Shown here one piece after another: positions 36,486 to 45,208 of a DNA stretch of 64,000 nucleotides (positions are counted from its first letter, which is position 1; each line of letters starts with the position of its first letter). The stretch covers positions 1,152,001 through 1,216,000 of the forward strand of contig NZ_CP109603.1 in assembly GCF_025905425.1 (NCBI RefSeq), given 5' to 3'. The translations under genes and the position numbers were made by a program. The DNA is from Pseudomonas putida. GTDB taxonomy: Bacteria; Pseudomonadota; Gammaproteobacteria; Pseudomonadales; Pseudomonadaceae. The notes beneath the pieces are model-generated. The model made no database searches. It had not been told where the DNA came from and worked only from the letters and a program-made list of their open reading frames with translations.

Positions 36486-38204
36486 CTAGGAGTCGATCTT
36501 CAGAAAGGGGTTGTCAGCCGGAGGCTTTCCACACGCCGCTACGGCATCGCATAGCAAATAACCGTTTAGCGATGTGCTTCTACGGGGCCCTTGAACCTTG
36601 CAAGTCCAGATGTTCTGACCGTTGGGTAGCTTCTGATGGATCTCCAGCCGTTCGAAATCGCGCTGAAGCCGTCGCCAGGCATCGTTAGCTCCCGTCGTAC
36701 CTGCAGGACGCGGGTGTTGAGAAATATAAAGTTGAAAAATGCCGGGTGAGACTAGGAAGAACGTCCCTGCAACTGCATGGATCTTGGCCTTGCGGTCATT
36801 AACGAGCAGCCTGTGGCTGCCGATACCCGAACGCAGCCAGTCGAGAAATTCCTGCCCAGGGGCATTATGCGAGTTCGGCTCTGATGCCTCAGTACCACCG
36901 GCGAGGCGCTCCACTGCGTTCTCGGCTTCGTCGCAAAACAGGTTCATGAAGTGATTAACGTAGTCGAAGTCCTGCGCAGAAGGCATGGCGTCTTGAGGGC
37001 GCTTCACCTCCAGTGAAATCCGTGCTTGATCAGGGGTTGATTCGTCAGTAGTGGCTGGCTCTGCAGGCGCTATCACAGGTTTGACGGTACCTGTGAAACA
37101 TTGAGGCCGACTGTCTTCGCGCCAAATCAGGCCCGGCCGCAGTCGAAGAAAGGTAAAACGATGCTGCCAGTCCCCGTCTGTGACGGCGGCGCTCCACACC
37201 GCTTTCCCTTCATCTGTCGCATCCACCAATCCATGTGATTGCAGCTCATCGAACAAGGCGATGTTGGAGGAGGGAATACCGTCTACCGATTGAGCCAGCA
37301 GGTAAGCACGTAGTTTGTCGGTCGCAGTTTTGCTGACCAGCCACAGGTGGTTTTCAGTGAGCCAGCCGGCCGCGCCGGGCTGGTTAAGCTTGAACTCGTT
37401 TTTGACCATGTGGCGCAGGCCCATTAGTAGATGATGCTGCAGCGAGTGTTTGGGTGCCTGCAAGGCCTTGGTGGGATTGGCACCGATGTTCTGCGCGGTG
37501 GATACGCGGTCCGCTTGTAGCACCAGTTCCCCGAGGGTACCGGCATGCTCGTAGTGGTTGGCCAGCAGGAAGAGCAGCTGGCTCCACAAGACCGGATAGC
37601 TGCTGAGCCAGTCGAGCTGATAGGAAGTCAAAAATTGCGTGTACAACAGCCCCGCAGCGGCGCCGTGAAGCTTATAGTCGCGACCGACCACGTAGCGAAA
37701 GCGGTAGGGCTGGGTCAAAGGACCGTGCCAGGGGTGCCACACCTCGCCATTCTGATACTCCACCTGCACGTCGACGGCAATTTTGCCAATGTCGTGGAGC
37801 AGGGCGCCGTAGGCAATCGCCGCGCTCCAGGCATCGGCCTGCGCGGCCTGGTCTTCTGGCGCGGCGCCGCTGGGTAGCAGGTACGATTGGCGCAGCTTCA
37901 AGCTACAGGCTACCAGTTCTAGTCCATGGTCCAGCATGCCGCCCGTATAGGCATGGTGGTGACTTTCGCTGGCAGGGAGTTGCTGTACATAGGTGGCGTA
38001 GCGGCGGATCGGATCAAGGTAGAGCTGATTGAACTGCGGCTCGGAGAGCGCTGTGTATTGCCAGATGCGCTCCAGCAGCTTTTTCCGGTGGTCGGCACAG
38101 AGCAGGGATTCAGAGGATAGAGGGAGGTGAAACCCTTCGGGAGCTTGAGCGAGCGAGGGCTCCGCAGTATTGCCTTTTTGATGTTTGTACCACCAGCGCT
38201 TCAT
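36486..38204 (-). CDS. traI: MOBH-family conjugative relaxase (TraI)
   Basis: 572 residues with the TraI_2-type N-terminal domain. HD-like metal motifs: HHAYTGGMLDHGLEL (His93 and neighbours) and ALLHDIGKIAVDVQ (His137-Asp138). The C-terminal ~130 residues (FLDWLRSGIGSHRLLVNDRKAKIHAV...FLVSPGIFQLY) form the winged-helix TraI_2_C domain. It nicks oriT and is carried into the recipient with the strand. It follows an AT-rich, palindrome-bearing region (38205-38426) where oriT could lie. Length is somewhat short for the family but both domains are present. Confidence 0.9.
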   Translation of the reverse strand: MKRWWYKHQKGNTAEPSLAQAPEGFHLPLSSESLLCADHRKKLLERIWQYTALSEPQFNQLYLDPIRRYATYVQQLPASESHHHAYTGGMLDHGLELVACSLKLRQSYLLPSGAAPEDQAAQADAWSAAIAYGALLHDIGKIAVDVQVEYQNGEVWHPWHGPLTQPYRFRYVVGRDYKLHGAAAGLLYTQFLTSYQLDWLSSYPVLWSQLLFLLANHYEHAGTLGELVLQADRVSTAQNIGANPTKALQAPKHSLQHHLLMGLRHMVKNEFKLNQPGAAGWLTENHLWLVSKTATDKLRAYLLAQSVDGIPSSNIALFDELQSHGLVDATDEGKAVWSAAVTDGDWQHRFTFLRLRPGLIWREDSRPQCFTGTVKPVIAPAEPATTDESTPDQARISLEVKRPQDAMPSAQDFDYVNHFMNLFCDEAENAVERLAGGTEASEPNSHNAPGQEFLDWLRSGIGSHRLLVNDRKAKIHAVAGTFFLVSPGIFQLYISQHPRPAGTTGANDAWRRLQRDFERLEIHQKLPNGQNIWTCKVQGPRRSTSLNGYLLCDAVAACGKPPADNPFLKIDS

Positions 38205-38310
38205 CGCGTTACCTGCTTTACATTCAGAAGGCCCTTTTGCCGTTTCGGATAGGCCTCTTACCCTTGTGCCCCCTTAACATTGCCGCCGTTACCCTTTAAC
38301 GCCTTAAGCC

Positions 38311-38328
38311 TTTTCGCGAACGCGAAAA
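38311..38328. promoter_or_regulatory. Perfect 8-base palindrome upstream of the relaxase
   Basis: TTTTCGCG, AA, CGCGAAAA, about 107 bases before the relaxase start. A dyad of this size could be an operator or part of oriT. Nearby short direct repeats (CCCTTAAC at 38272 and CCTTTAAC at 38293) add to the impression of a control region. Confidence 0.4.
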
Positions 38329-38426
38329 TTCGAAGCCTGGCGCATCGGGTTACCTGTGGTACCGGAATGGCCTGTCCTTTTCCCGGGAGGTAGACTGTCC
38401 GACATTATTTCGAGGAATGTAGCCTG

Positions 38427-38621
38427 ATGACGTTGAGCGATGCCATTTTGATCGTGCTTCTGGCTGACCGGATTCATGGTGCCGATGCTGCCATTCGATC
38501 AGCCGCCACGCGTTGCGCGAAAAAGCTGCCGCGCAGTCAGCGTGACATGCTGTTCAAGATCGGAAACAGTGCTGCACCTCGTGAACTAGTGGGGTACCTT
38601 TGCCAGTTCTTGCCGGACTGA
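38427..38621 (+). CDS. Small conserved-looking protein (64 aa), unknown
   Basis: MTLSDAILIVLLADRIHGADAAIRSAATRCAKKLPRS... reads as a compact helical protein. CGAGGA lies upstream of the ATG. Position and codon usage look genuine and its orientation matches the following MvaT-family gene. No domain recognised; a small regulator or element maintenance protein is possible. Confidence 0.55.
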   Translation: MTLSDAILIVLLADRIHGADAAIRSAATRCAKKLPRSQRDMLFKIGNSAAPRELVGYLCQFLPD

Positions 38622-38748
38622 TTAGTCACATAGATATGTGCACATTTTTAGGGATGAAAAGTTAGCTGAAGAGCGAATTAACGCTCGGCTAGTAGTTGTG
38701 CTTCAGGTAATATCGCCACACATGCCCTAACCCTAGGAAAAATTTCAC

Positions 38749-39114
38749 ATGTCCAAACTTGCCGAATTCAAAGCACTGGAAGCTCAACTGGCTGCTCAAC
38801 TTCAACAACTGGATGCGATGAAGAACGATTCCGGCCTGAAGCAAGAAATCGAGTTCGAACAAAAGCTCAAGGCCTTGTTGGATCAGTACGGCATGAACCT
38901 GCGCCAAGTCATCACCATTCTTGACCCGTCCAAAGGCGTGAGCGTGACCACTTCCAGCTCCGCCACCGGCGCTCAGCGCAAGCCGCGTGACGTTAAACGC
39001 TACAAGCACCCTCACAGCGGCGAGGTCGTGGAAACCAAGGGTGGCAATCACAAGATCCTCAAGCAGTGGAAGCAGGAGCACGGTTCCGATACCGTTGAGA
39101 GCTGGCTGCAGTAA
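38749..39114 (+). CDS. MvaT/MvaU-family H-NS-like xenogeneic silencer (copy 2)
   Basis: 121 residues, same layout as the copy at 30409: N-terminal coiled coil (MSKLAEFKALEAQLAAQL), linker, and the DNA-binding RKPRDVKRYKHPHSGEVVETKGGNHKILKQWK end. AGGAAAAA lies near the ATG. It is followed by a strong terminator. Inside the ICE next to the relaxase, it probably silences element genes after transfer and works with the host's own MvaT. The two copies differ clearly in linker and C-terminus, so they are not a recent duplication. Confidence 0.93.
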   Translation: MSKLAEFKALEAQLAAQLQQLDAMKNDSGLKQEIEFEQKLKALLDQYGMNLRQVITILDPSKGVSVTTSSSATGAQRKPRDVKRYKHPHSGEVVETKGGNHKILKQWKQEHGSDTVESWLQ

Positions 39115-39161
39115 TCGACTGCGCATTTGCAGCGGCAGATCCACGGCGCTGCAGGCATAAC

Positions 39162-39186
39162 AAAGGCCCCAAATCGGGGCCTTTTT
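39162..39186. terminator. Rho-independent terminator, probably bidirectional
   Basis: AAAGGCCCC, loop AAATC, GGGGCCTTTTT: a G+C-rich stem with flanking A and T runs. It lies between the plus-strand MvaT-family gene and the minus-strand ArdC-like gene, so it can end both transcripts. Confidence 0.92.
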
Positions 39187-39201
39187 GCTGGTTGAGGGAA
39201 A

Positions 39202-40140
39202 TTACGCCGTGAGTTGCTCCGGCGGTTCAGTGGTGTGATCGGGTTGCAGTGCTAGTAAGAACTCCGAGGCCTCACGGGCCAGGCCACTGGCGCGGAGAAT
39301 CGCACGCTTATCTTCCTTGAGGATCTTCAGCCAGGACGCCAGGTACTCTTCGTGGCGCAGCTCGCCCTGGGTGCCGGTGAGGGCGCAGAGAAATGCCGCC
39401 CCCATCTCCGCGACTAATTCCTCGAAGGCGTAGGCTGCAGAGCCAAACGCGTGCCCGCCTGTGATGCCTTCCCGGTTCAGGCGCGATCGATGACCCGACC
39501 AGTGCGTCAGCTCATGCAGCGCGGTCGCGTAGTAGCTGCCGACGTCCATGAACTGGGCCTTGGTGGGCAATTGGATGAGATCCCGTATCGGTAGATAGCA
39601 CGCGTCATCCCCGTAGGGATGCTCGATACGTGCGCCGCTGGCGGCCAACAGTCGCTCGGCAGGTGCATGATCGATGAACGCCACCGGATCTTCACCCTCG
39701 TCGTGTTGCTGTTCCTCGTGGGGTAGTCCCTCGGTCTGCTCGATGTTGAACAGGCAATGCGTCCGTAGCAGTGCGAACTGCACCATCTTGACGTTACCTT
39801 GCTCATCACGGACGACCTGACCGTCTTCGTCGTGTGCTTCCTTGCTCATGGGTTTGTACAGCACCGCGAGGGTCGATTGTTCGCCCTTGCGCACATGACC
39901 ACCGGCTTTGCGGGCTTGGTTGTAGGTGAGCCAGCGATCCTGGCGGTACCCGCGCAGGCGGGCTTCGGCCCATAGCAGTGGAATGTTGATGCCGGCGTAG
40001 GGGCGCCGGGTGATCGCGTTGATGGGGAAAGGTGCGTCAGCACTTGAGCCTGAAGTGGTCCAGGGTTTGATCCAGGGGATGACCCCTTGGCTCAGGGCAC
40101 TGACAATCTTGTTGGTGACGTCCAGGTAGATATCGGACAT
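39202..40140 (-). CDS. ArdC-like antirestriction protein (ssDNA-binding domain + zincin-like metallopeptidase)
   Basis: 312 residues. The N-terminal ~130 residues (IYLDVTNKIVSALSQGVIPWIKPW..., RPYAGINIPLLW, TYNQARKAGGHVRKGEQST) match the ArdC N-terminal ssDNA-binding domain. The C-terminal half has HELTHWSGH, a zinc-peptidase HExxH, with a downstream Glu in FEELVAEMGAAFLC. Such proteins protect incoming single-stranded element DNA from restriction in the recipient. Full length for the family. Convergent with the MvaT-family gene across a terminator. Confidence 0.9.
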   Translation of the reverse strand: MSDIYLDVTNKIVSALSQGVIPWIKPWTTSGSSADAPFPINAITRRPYAGINIPLLWAEARLRGYRQDRWLTYNQARKAGGHVRKGEQSTLAVLYKPMSKEAHDEDGQVVRDEQGNVKMVQFALLRTHCLFNIEQTEGLPHEEQQHDEGEDPVAFIDHAPAERLLAASGARIEHPYGDDACYLPIRDLIQLPTKAQFMDVGSYYATALHELTHWSGHRSRLNREGITGGHAFGSAAYAFEELVAEMGAAFLCALTGTQGELRHEEYLASWLKILKEDKRAILRASGLAREASEFLLALQPDHTTEPPEQLTA

Positions 40141-40223
40141 GACGTTCTCCAGTCAAAGAGGGGAACGCTGCCCCACCGGGAAGGGTTCCCGGTGGGGTAA
40201 GTGGACAGTGGTAGGGTGGGTGT

Positions 40224-40733
40224 TCAGGCCGATGAGATGTCCACACCGATCTCATGTGGCAAGCTGATGTGCAGAAAAACAGGGCCGGTTTCTGGCGTGA
40301 TGTGAGTTACCTGAAACTGAGTGGCTGCCGCCGAGGGGCGTGATTTGCGCTGGGAAGCTTGATCGAGTAGCAACTCGAGCGACTGGCGCAAGTGGTGATC
40401 TACCGAAGCCAGAGCGATGCCCAGTACGGCCTGCAAGCGCTGTCCTGATTGCTCAACTGAGTCAGTAGCCGTACCAACCTCGGCGATGAATTGCCATACC
40501 CCTGGGCTCAGGACAATGGCGGGTAAGGAGCGGTTGTTTCTGGACACTGGTGCCTCCCGGGAGCTGATCCAGCGATGGCCTCCAGGTGCATCCCGGGGTA
40601 GTTCCATCGCCACAACGCTCACTGAAAACTGGACGTGTCCAGGCATTAAAACGCGCTTGCTTGTGGGGTCAATGCCTAATCCAGACTGGCTAGCAGGTCG
40701 AATTTCCAGTCGCTTCCAGCGAAGATTTTCCAT
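40224..40733 (-). CDS. Hypothetical ICE-region protein (169 aa)
   Basis: Start chosen at the ATG at 40733 (GGAA upstream; the frame is open to 40832). The sequence has beta-like stretches (VQFSVSVVAMELP, IVLSPGVWQFIAEVG) and a helical C-terminal third. No domain recognised. It lies between the ArdC-like and DUF3085 genes on the same strand with short gaps, so it belongs to that unit. Confidence 0.55.
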   Translation of the reverse strand: MENLRWKRLEIRPASQSGLGIDPTSKRVLMPGHVQFSVSVVAMELPRDAPGGHRWISSREAPVSRNNRSLPAIVLSPGVWQFIAEVGTATDSVEQSGQRLQAVLGIALASVDHHLRQSLELLLDQASQRKSRPSAAATQFQVTHITPETGPVFLHISLPHEIGVDISSA

Positions 40734-40847
40734 CCCAAAATTCCAGATGAATGGCTCGCTGCTGTGGGCTTGGAACTGAAATGAGCGATATCCCAGAGAG
40801 GCACAAACTCGTGCTTCCCTGGAACATCGCATGTGTCTCCAGAGCAG

Positions 40848-41213
40848 TCAGGATTTCCCGGGCAGGGCAATCTCGGCAGCGATGTACAGGTGCGTGGATG
40901 TGGCCTCAACCACCAATGCCCCGTCTGTGCCGCGTAGGCTTTCCAGAACGGGATCATCAAGGTCGAAGTACTCGGCGAAATCGTCGCCACCGAATTCACT
41001 GCGTGCGCGATTCCACCAGGCGTCAAAGTCGTCGACGTCAGGGTTGCAGCCCATGGCGTAGGCAATGTGTTTGCGGCTACCTCCGTCGGGTTTGCTTTCG
41101 CCGAACTCGGACATCAGGTAGACACCGTGGTCTTTGACCAAGATGACTCGGCAGCCGATGACGGCCGCTTCAGTCAAGACAGCATGAAGTTCAGTTCCTG
41201 TGAAGCGCAACAT
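40848..41213 (-). CDS. DUF3085 family protein
   Basis: 121 residues from the ATG at 41213, which has a good GGAGGAA site; the open frame runs to 41390 but the extra residues are not protein-like. Family pattern: MLRFTGTELHAVL, CRVILVKDHGVYLMSE, KHIAYAMGCNPDVDDFDAWWNRAR, GGDDFAEYFD and the C-terminal TSTHLYIAAE. Found in ICE and plasmid backbones, function unknown. Likely cytoplasmic. Confidence 0.8.
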   Translation of the reverse strand: MLRFTGTELHAVLTEAAVIGCRVILVKDHGVYLMSEFGESKPDGGSRKHIAYAMGCNPDVDDFDAWWNRARSEFGGDDFAEYFDLDDPVLESLRGTDGALVVEATSTHLYIAAEIALPGKS

Positions 41214-41645
41214 GGTGTGTTCCTCCAGGCAGTGCGGAGGAATGCCACCCATGCGGGAAGAATTCCCAGCACGGAAATGGAACAGGAGCTTCAACGAAGC
41301 GGGGCTCCGTGAGGCAGATGTGAAAGAGCGCTCATCACCGCGGGAGCGGTAACCGGGCGAGCCACCGAACGCTAATCGCCCTTGGGACAACCGTCACGGG
41401 AGTGACGTGGCCTTTAAGGTTGAGGCCACCTGGGGTGCTGGAATTCCAGCTTTTGCACTTACTCAATATCAGGCAAGCTGGGTGTGGTCAACGGTGGGCC
41501 AGAAGCAGATTTAGGGTTCGTGTCCAGATTGGTCCAAGGCGATGTTTTAGTCCGCTGCTGAACGATGAGCGGTGCTGTTCGTGGGTAGGAAAGGAGTAGA
41601 CTAAAATCTTGGATCCAACGGGCTATCAGCCTGTGGAGGTGCGAG
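41214..41645. other. 432-base non-coding stretch with several hairpins
   Basis: Upstream of the DUF3085 gene. Two adjacent stems stand out: GTCAC...GTGAC at 41393-41406, then GTGGCCT...AGGCCAC at 41407-41429. A small GGGAA/TTCCC stem lies at about 41256-41268 in the DUF3085 leader. No gene seen. Could be a long 5' leader, a small RNA or a control region. Confidence 0.5.
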
Positions 41646-42008
41646 ATGAAACAGGTCCGCAGGTATTCATTTTCAGGCCGTATGGGGTTTGGCATTGGCA
41701 AAGTCTGGCGAAATTTAATCTCCAAGATGGTTAGCTCTCAAAGCTCGTCTCAACGACCACGTAGACATTTTTTGGTGATGGCAGGTGGAAAGTTGCTTTG
41801 CTTGCTTGGTCTTGCTGCCGTAGCTCTCACTTTCTCTTTGCTGATCATCACTAACTTAGTAGTAGCTTTGATCCGCAGCTGGTGGGAGACGGCCGAACCT
41901 ATGGCAAATCGAGAAGAGTCAGTCCCAGATGCGTTGGGTGCTGACTTCTATATCGGCGATTACGATAGCAACGGCCATTACATAGGTGATTTTAAGTCAC
42001 CTGATTGA
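41646..42008 (+). CDS. Small single-pass membrane protein, unknown
   Basis: 120 residues with a strong GGAGGT site before the ATG. A basic N-terminal 45 residues, one or two hydrophobic segments (about 48-80: LLCLLGLAAVALTFSLLIITNLVVALI) and an acidic tail ending DYDSNGHYIGDFKSPD. Its 3' end overlaps the convergent traG stop by 12 bases. Opposite in strand to the conjugation genes; no family recognised. Confidence 0.65.
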   Translation: MKQVRRYSFSGRMGFGIGKVWRNLISKMVSSQSSSQRPRRHFLVMAGGKLLCLLGLAAVALTFSLLIITNLVVALIRSWWETAEPMANREESVPDALGADFYIGDYDSNGHYIGDFKSPD

Positions 42009-43538
42009 TTTCTTGCTGGCGCTCGTCAATTGCGCTGTGCCTTTGCTTGCGGCGTCGGTTGCATTTTTGCCCCCGTTTGCCAGCATGCTCTGAATCCCAT
42101 TACCGACGGCATAGCCTGCCCAGCTCATAGTGCCGACGAATAAAGCTGGTAGGACAATGAACATCGCCCCCATGACGTACTCAATCACCTGCGCGGTGAC
42201 CGTCCCATCCATGAATCCTGCCGTTGGTAATGTTAAAAGCGCCTGGTCTGTGGCAGAGACCTGACGGTACAGCGTGTCGAGCATACTCGAGTCGATCCAG
42301 CGGGCCAGCTCCCACCAAAACGTCAGCATGTGCAGGGTGAACAGCGCGAAGGTGATCGTCATCAACGCTTTGAGCTGATAGGTACTGATCAGCAGCACCA
42401 GCGGCAGGCAGATGATCGTACCCATGATTAGAAAGGCCTGCACCATGGGCAATGCAGCGCGTAGCGCATTCATCGCCGGGAAGTTGCTGAACGAGCCCAG
42501 AGCCAGGCCGGTATTGGTGGCGAGGTTGTTGAGCCCCTGCGTCAACGAGCCACCTCGGGCACTGCTGCCGTAGTCCTGGAACACCTGACCAGGCGCCATG
42601 CTCAATGACTGCTGGCGCGGGCTCACCAGCTCACGCAGGGTGGCATCTTCGATTTCGGTGGAACTCCGCCCGGTCAGCCAGCCGCGCAATTGCGTGATCA
42701 GATTGGGATCGACCTCGGCGACCAGGCGATCGCGCAACCCGACCGTGGCATCGCTCCACCACTGCTTGCAGGTTGGGTAGCCCGCACCGTTGTTCAACCG
42801 GGGCAGGGAGGTGTCCCGCGTCTCGTCATATGGCCAATCAATCCGGGGCGTGCGCGAGCGATCCGTGTCGTAGTAGCCCGGTGTGTCGAGCAAATACGTC
42901 GAACCAATCCAGGACGCATCGTAGCTCTGCGAATCGTCCAGCTCGGGACGGTTGGTAAACAACCGCGAGCGTGAAAAGCCGTAGCAGTCGCGGGTGAAGT
43001 CGGCTACTTCCTGCAGCAGTACCTGGTCATTGATCCGCGAGCTGTCGATCTCCATCCGCATCGCACGAATGTCGGGTGCGCAGGGGATCGACGCCGTGGC
43101 GGCGGCGGTGATGCCCTTGCTCAGGGCATGCACCAGGTACCACCACACCGGCACGTTGGCGGATTTCTCGCCAATGGTGTTGAAGGTCAGGCCCCAGGCT
43201 GTGTCGGCGGGCTTGGCCATCGACACCCCACAGCGCTGGCTCGCCGCATCGTCGAAGGTCACGGAGGACAGGTTCAACGGGAAAAACGGCATGCAGCCAA
43301 ACAGGATGACGATGTAGCTCATCCACAGCCGATTCTCGACGCGGGGGATCGACAGCAAGCCCTTGTTGCCCTCGTCGGCCCCCTGTTGGCGGGCGGATAA
43401 CCACTCCTGCAGGATGATCGCCCCAAACGGCGCAGCGAACAGCCCGGTGTCCGCCAGCGTGTTCCAGATGCCGTTGTTGATGATCCAGGCCAGCAGCGAC
43501 AGGTAGTACTCAAGGTAGCTGTTGGTGCTCATGTTCAT
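41997..43538 (-). CDS. traG: TraG N-terminal-domain mating-pair stabilisation protein
   Basis: 513 residues, inner-membrane protein with about five hydrophobic segments (12-32, 75-95, a cluster at ~365-410, and 450-480) and a long periplasmic loop. The N-terminus (YLEYYLSLLAWIINNGIWNTLADTGLFAAPF) and QEWLSARQQGADEGN match the TraG-N family of ICEs. It helps assemble the pilus and stabilise mating pairs. GAGGTG precedes the ATG. Last gene of the unit 45208-41997. Confidence 0.88.
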   Translation of the reverse strand: MNMSTNSYLEYYLSLLAWIINNGIWNTLADTGLFAAPFGAIILQEWLSARQQGADEGNKGLLSIPRVENRLWMSYIVILFGCMPFFPLNLSSVTFDDAASQRCGVSMAKPADTAWGLTFNTIGEKSANVPVWWYLVHALSKGITAAATASIPCAPDIRAMRMEIDSSRINDQVLLQEVADFTRDCYGFSRSRLFTNRPELDDSQSYDASWIGSTYLLDTPGYYDTDRSRTPRIDWPYDETRDTSLPRLNNGAGYPTCKQWWSDATVGLRDRLVAEVDPNLITQLRGWLTGRSSTEIEDATLRELVSPRQQSLSMAPGQVFQDYGSSARGGSLTQGLNNLATNTGLALGSFSNFPAMNALRAALPMVQAFLIMGTIICLPLVLLISTYQLKALMTITFALFTLHMLTFWWELARWIDSSMLDTLYRQVSATDQALLTLPTAGFMDGTVTAQVIEYVMGAMFIVLPALFVGTMSWAGYAVGNGIQSMLANGGKNATDAASKGTAQLTSASKKSIR

Positions 43539-43547
43539 GGCTGCACC

Positions 43548-43853
43548 TCACACGCGCGAGAGTTCGACCAAGATGATCGAACTGAAGCCGATCAGGCCCA
43601 AGCGCAAAAGCCGTTGCTGGTCTTCCAGGTGCGGCTGCAAGCGGAGTGCTGCGGTCCAGCCAGCGAGGATCAGGCTGTACAGCAGGGCTCGCCAGTAGGC
43701 GAGATACGGCGTACTCCCCCGTGCCTCCTTGATCCATTCCAACTGGGGGCTGCTCAATTGCAGCGCCATCGAGGCAATCAGCAACATGACCATCACGACG
43801 CCTAGGATCAGCAGGCCCCGAACGACCGAGCTCCTCACAGAAAACGGCATCAT
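43548..43853 (-). CDS. Small ICE membrane protein
   Basis: 101 residues with two hydrophobic segments (11-31 and about 78-97). It starts on the ATGA that also stops the TIGR03755 gene and ends 9 bases before traG, so it is an in-line member of the conjugation operon. Function not known. Confidence 0.72.
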   Translation of the reverse strand: MMPFSVRSSVVRGLLILGVVMVMLLIASMALQLSSPQLEWIKEARGSTPYLAYWRALLYSLILAGWTAALRLQPHLEDQQRLLRLGLIGFSSIILVELSRV

Positions 43854-45208
43854 GGCGTGCTCCTTCCCTGATCCGCTCGCTGCAGGCGGTCTGGGCGTGG
43901 ATCGCGCTGGTCGATATTGCGTGAGGCATCGGCGCCGCCTGCGTGGCGATCGAGGACCAGACTGGCGGTGTTGGTGGCCAAGGCTTGGCGCACCTGCAAC
44001 TCGGTTTGCAGCAAGCGGATCTCGCGTTCCAGTGTTTCGACGCTGCTGTTGAGGGCGGTGGTAGCGGGCTGTGCCGACGCCACATTGGGTTCGTGGCTGC
44101 CGGCCAGCAGCGTGCGCTGCAGCAGCATCGCCTTGTAGATCACGCTCGACAGCGCGGTCTCGCTGGCCAGGCGCCGGGCCAGCAGGTTCTGGTCGGGGTC
44201 ATCGCGCAGGCCCTCGATGACGCCGCGTGAGACCTGCAGTAACGGGCTGGAGACTTTGCCCAGGTTCTCTGGAGTAGGTTCCTCAGCGCCCGACAGCATG
44301 CGCTGTAAGCCTTCGAGGTGCTGGGTGTAGGTTTCCTGGATTAATGGCGTGAGACCGGCACCCGCGCTGACGCGCAACGTCTCGCAGTCATCACAGGTCT
44401 TCACCTCAGTTTCTCCGAGCACTCGAGTAGCCCACTCAGCGGCCTCTTCGGGACTCGACCAGGCTTGGCAGATCGCGCCATTCTGACAACTTGAGCCGAC
44501 GGCCGAGGTTTCTTCGACCGAGCGGTTGTGCAGCAGGTTGTATCCCGCCTTGACCACGTCCGAGGTCACCTGGATCGGCGCCTGGCTATGGCCGCCGGCC
44601 TTGTGCCCGCCGACCCAGCTGACACCGTTGTTGCCGTTGTTGGATTCGGTGTCTTTCACCGCCGTAACGGCATCACCGTCAGACTGCTCCAGGTTGTGCT
44701 GCATTTCCTGGTTCTGCGCCAGTGCTCCCCAACCGGCCTGATCCACCTTGTCAGCCATCTTCGCCGCCATCGCCTGGCAGGTGAGCTTGGAGCGGTCAAA
44801 GTCGATCCGCCCCTGGAGCACGCCGTTGCTCAGCAGCTCATACAGCCCGGGATTGGCGCGCTGGATGATCATTGCCGGCAGCGACATCACCGCCTGGGTG
44901 GCGTTCTGGATGACGTTGCCCATGATCTGCTGAAAGCCCTGTGTGGCCCCATTGAGCTGGTTCTGTAGGGTGTTGGAAAGGTTCATGTTTCCGCACATCA
45001 TGTTCGCGCGCCAGGACAGGCCAACGCCGAGTCCGCTGGGGCGGTAGAGCGAGGAGGGCGCGCCTGCCGCCGATCCGCCACCGATGGTGTACATCACCCG
45101 GTCGTCCAGCACCTGCGCTTGGTCGCCCAGGTGGTAGCCACTCTCGGCGGCGTGACCAGCGGCGCACACGAAAAGACATACCAATCCGAACGAGAGGGTG
45201 TTCATCAC
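43850..45208 (-). CDS. Integrating conjugative element protein, TIGR03755 (PFL_4711) family, TraH-like
   Basis: 452 residues with a signal peptide (MMNTLSFGLVCLFVCAAGHAAES). Paired Cys (MMCGNMNLSN, KLTCQAMA, CQNGAICQ, CDDCETL) suit a disulfide-rich periplasmic protein. Layout and position follow the ICE family between the TIGR03756 and traG genes. It acts in assembly of the mating channel or pilus. The C-terminal ~90 residues are helical and polar. Its start overlaps the preceding stop by 4 bases. Confidence 0.85.
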   Translation of the reverse strand: MMNTLSFGLVCLFVCAAGHAAESGYHLGDQAQVLDDRVMYTIGGGSAAGAPSSLYRPSGLGVGLSWRANMMCGNMNLSNTLQNQLNGATQGFQQIMGNVIQNATQAVMSLPAMIIQRANPGLYELLSNGVLQGRIDFDRSKLTCQAMAAKMADKVDQAGWGALAQNQEMQHNLEQSDGDAVTAVKDTESNNGNNGVSWVGGHKAGGHSQAPIQVTSDVVKAGYNLLHNRSVEETSAVGSSCQNGAICQAWSSPEEAAEWATRVLGETEVKTCDDCETLRVSAGAGLTPLIQETYTQHLEGLQRMLSGAEEPTPENLGKVSSPLLQVSRGVIEGLRDDPDQNLLARRLASETALSSVIYKAMLLQRTLLAGSHEPNVASAQPATTALNSSVETLEREIRLLQTELQVRQALATNTASLVLDRHAGGADASRNIDQRDPRPDRLQRADQGRSTP

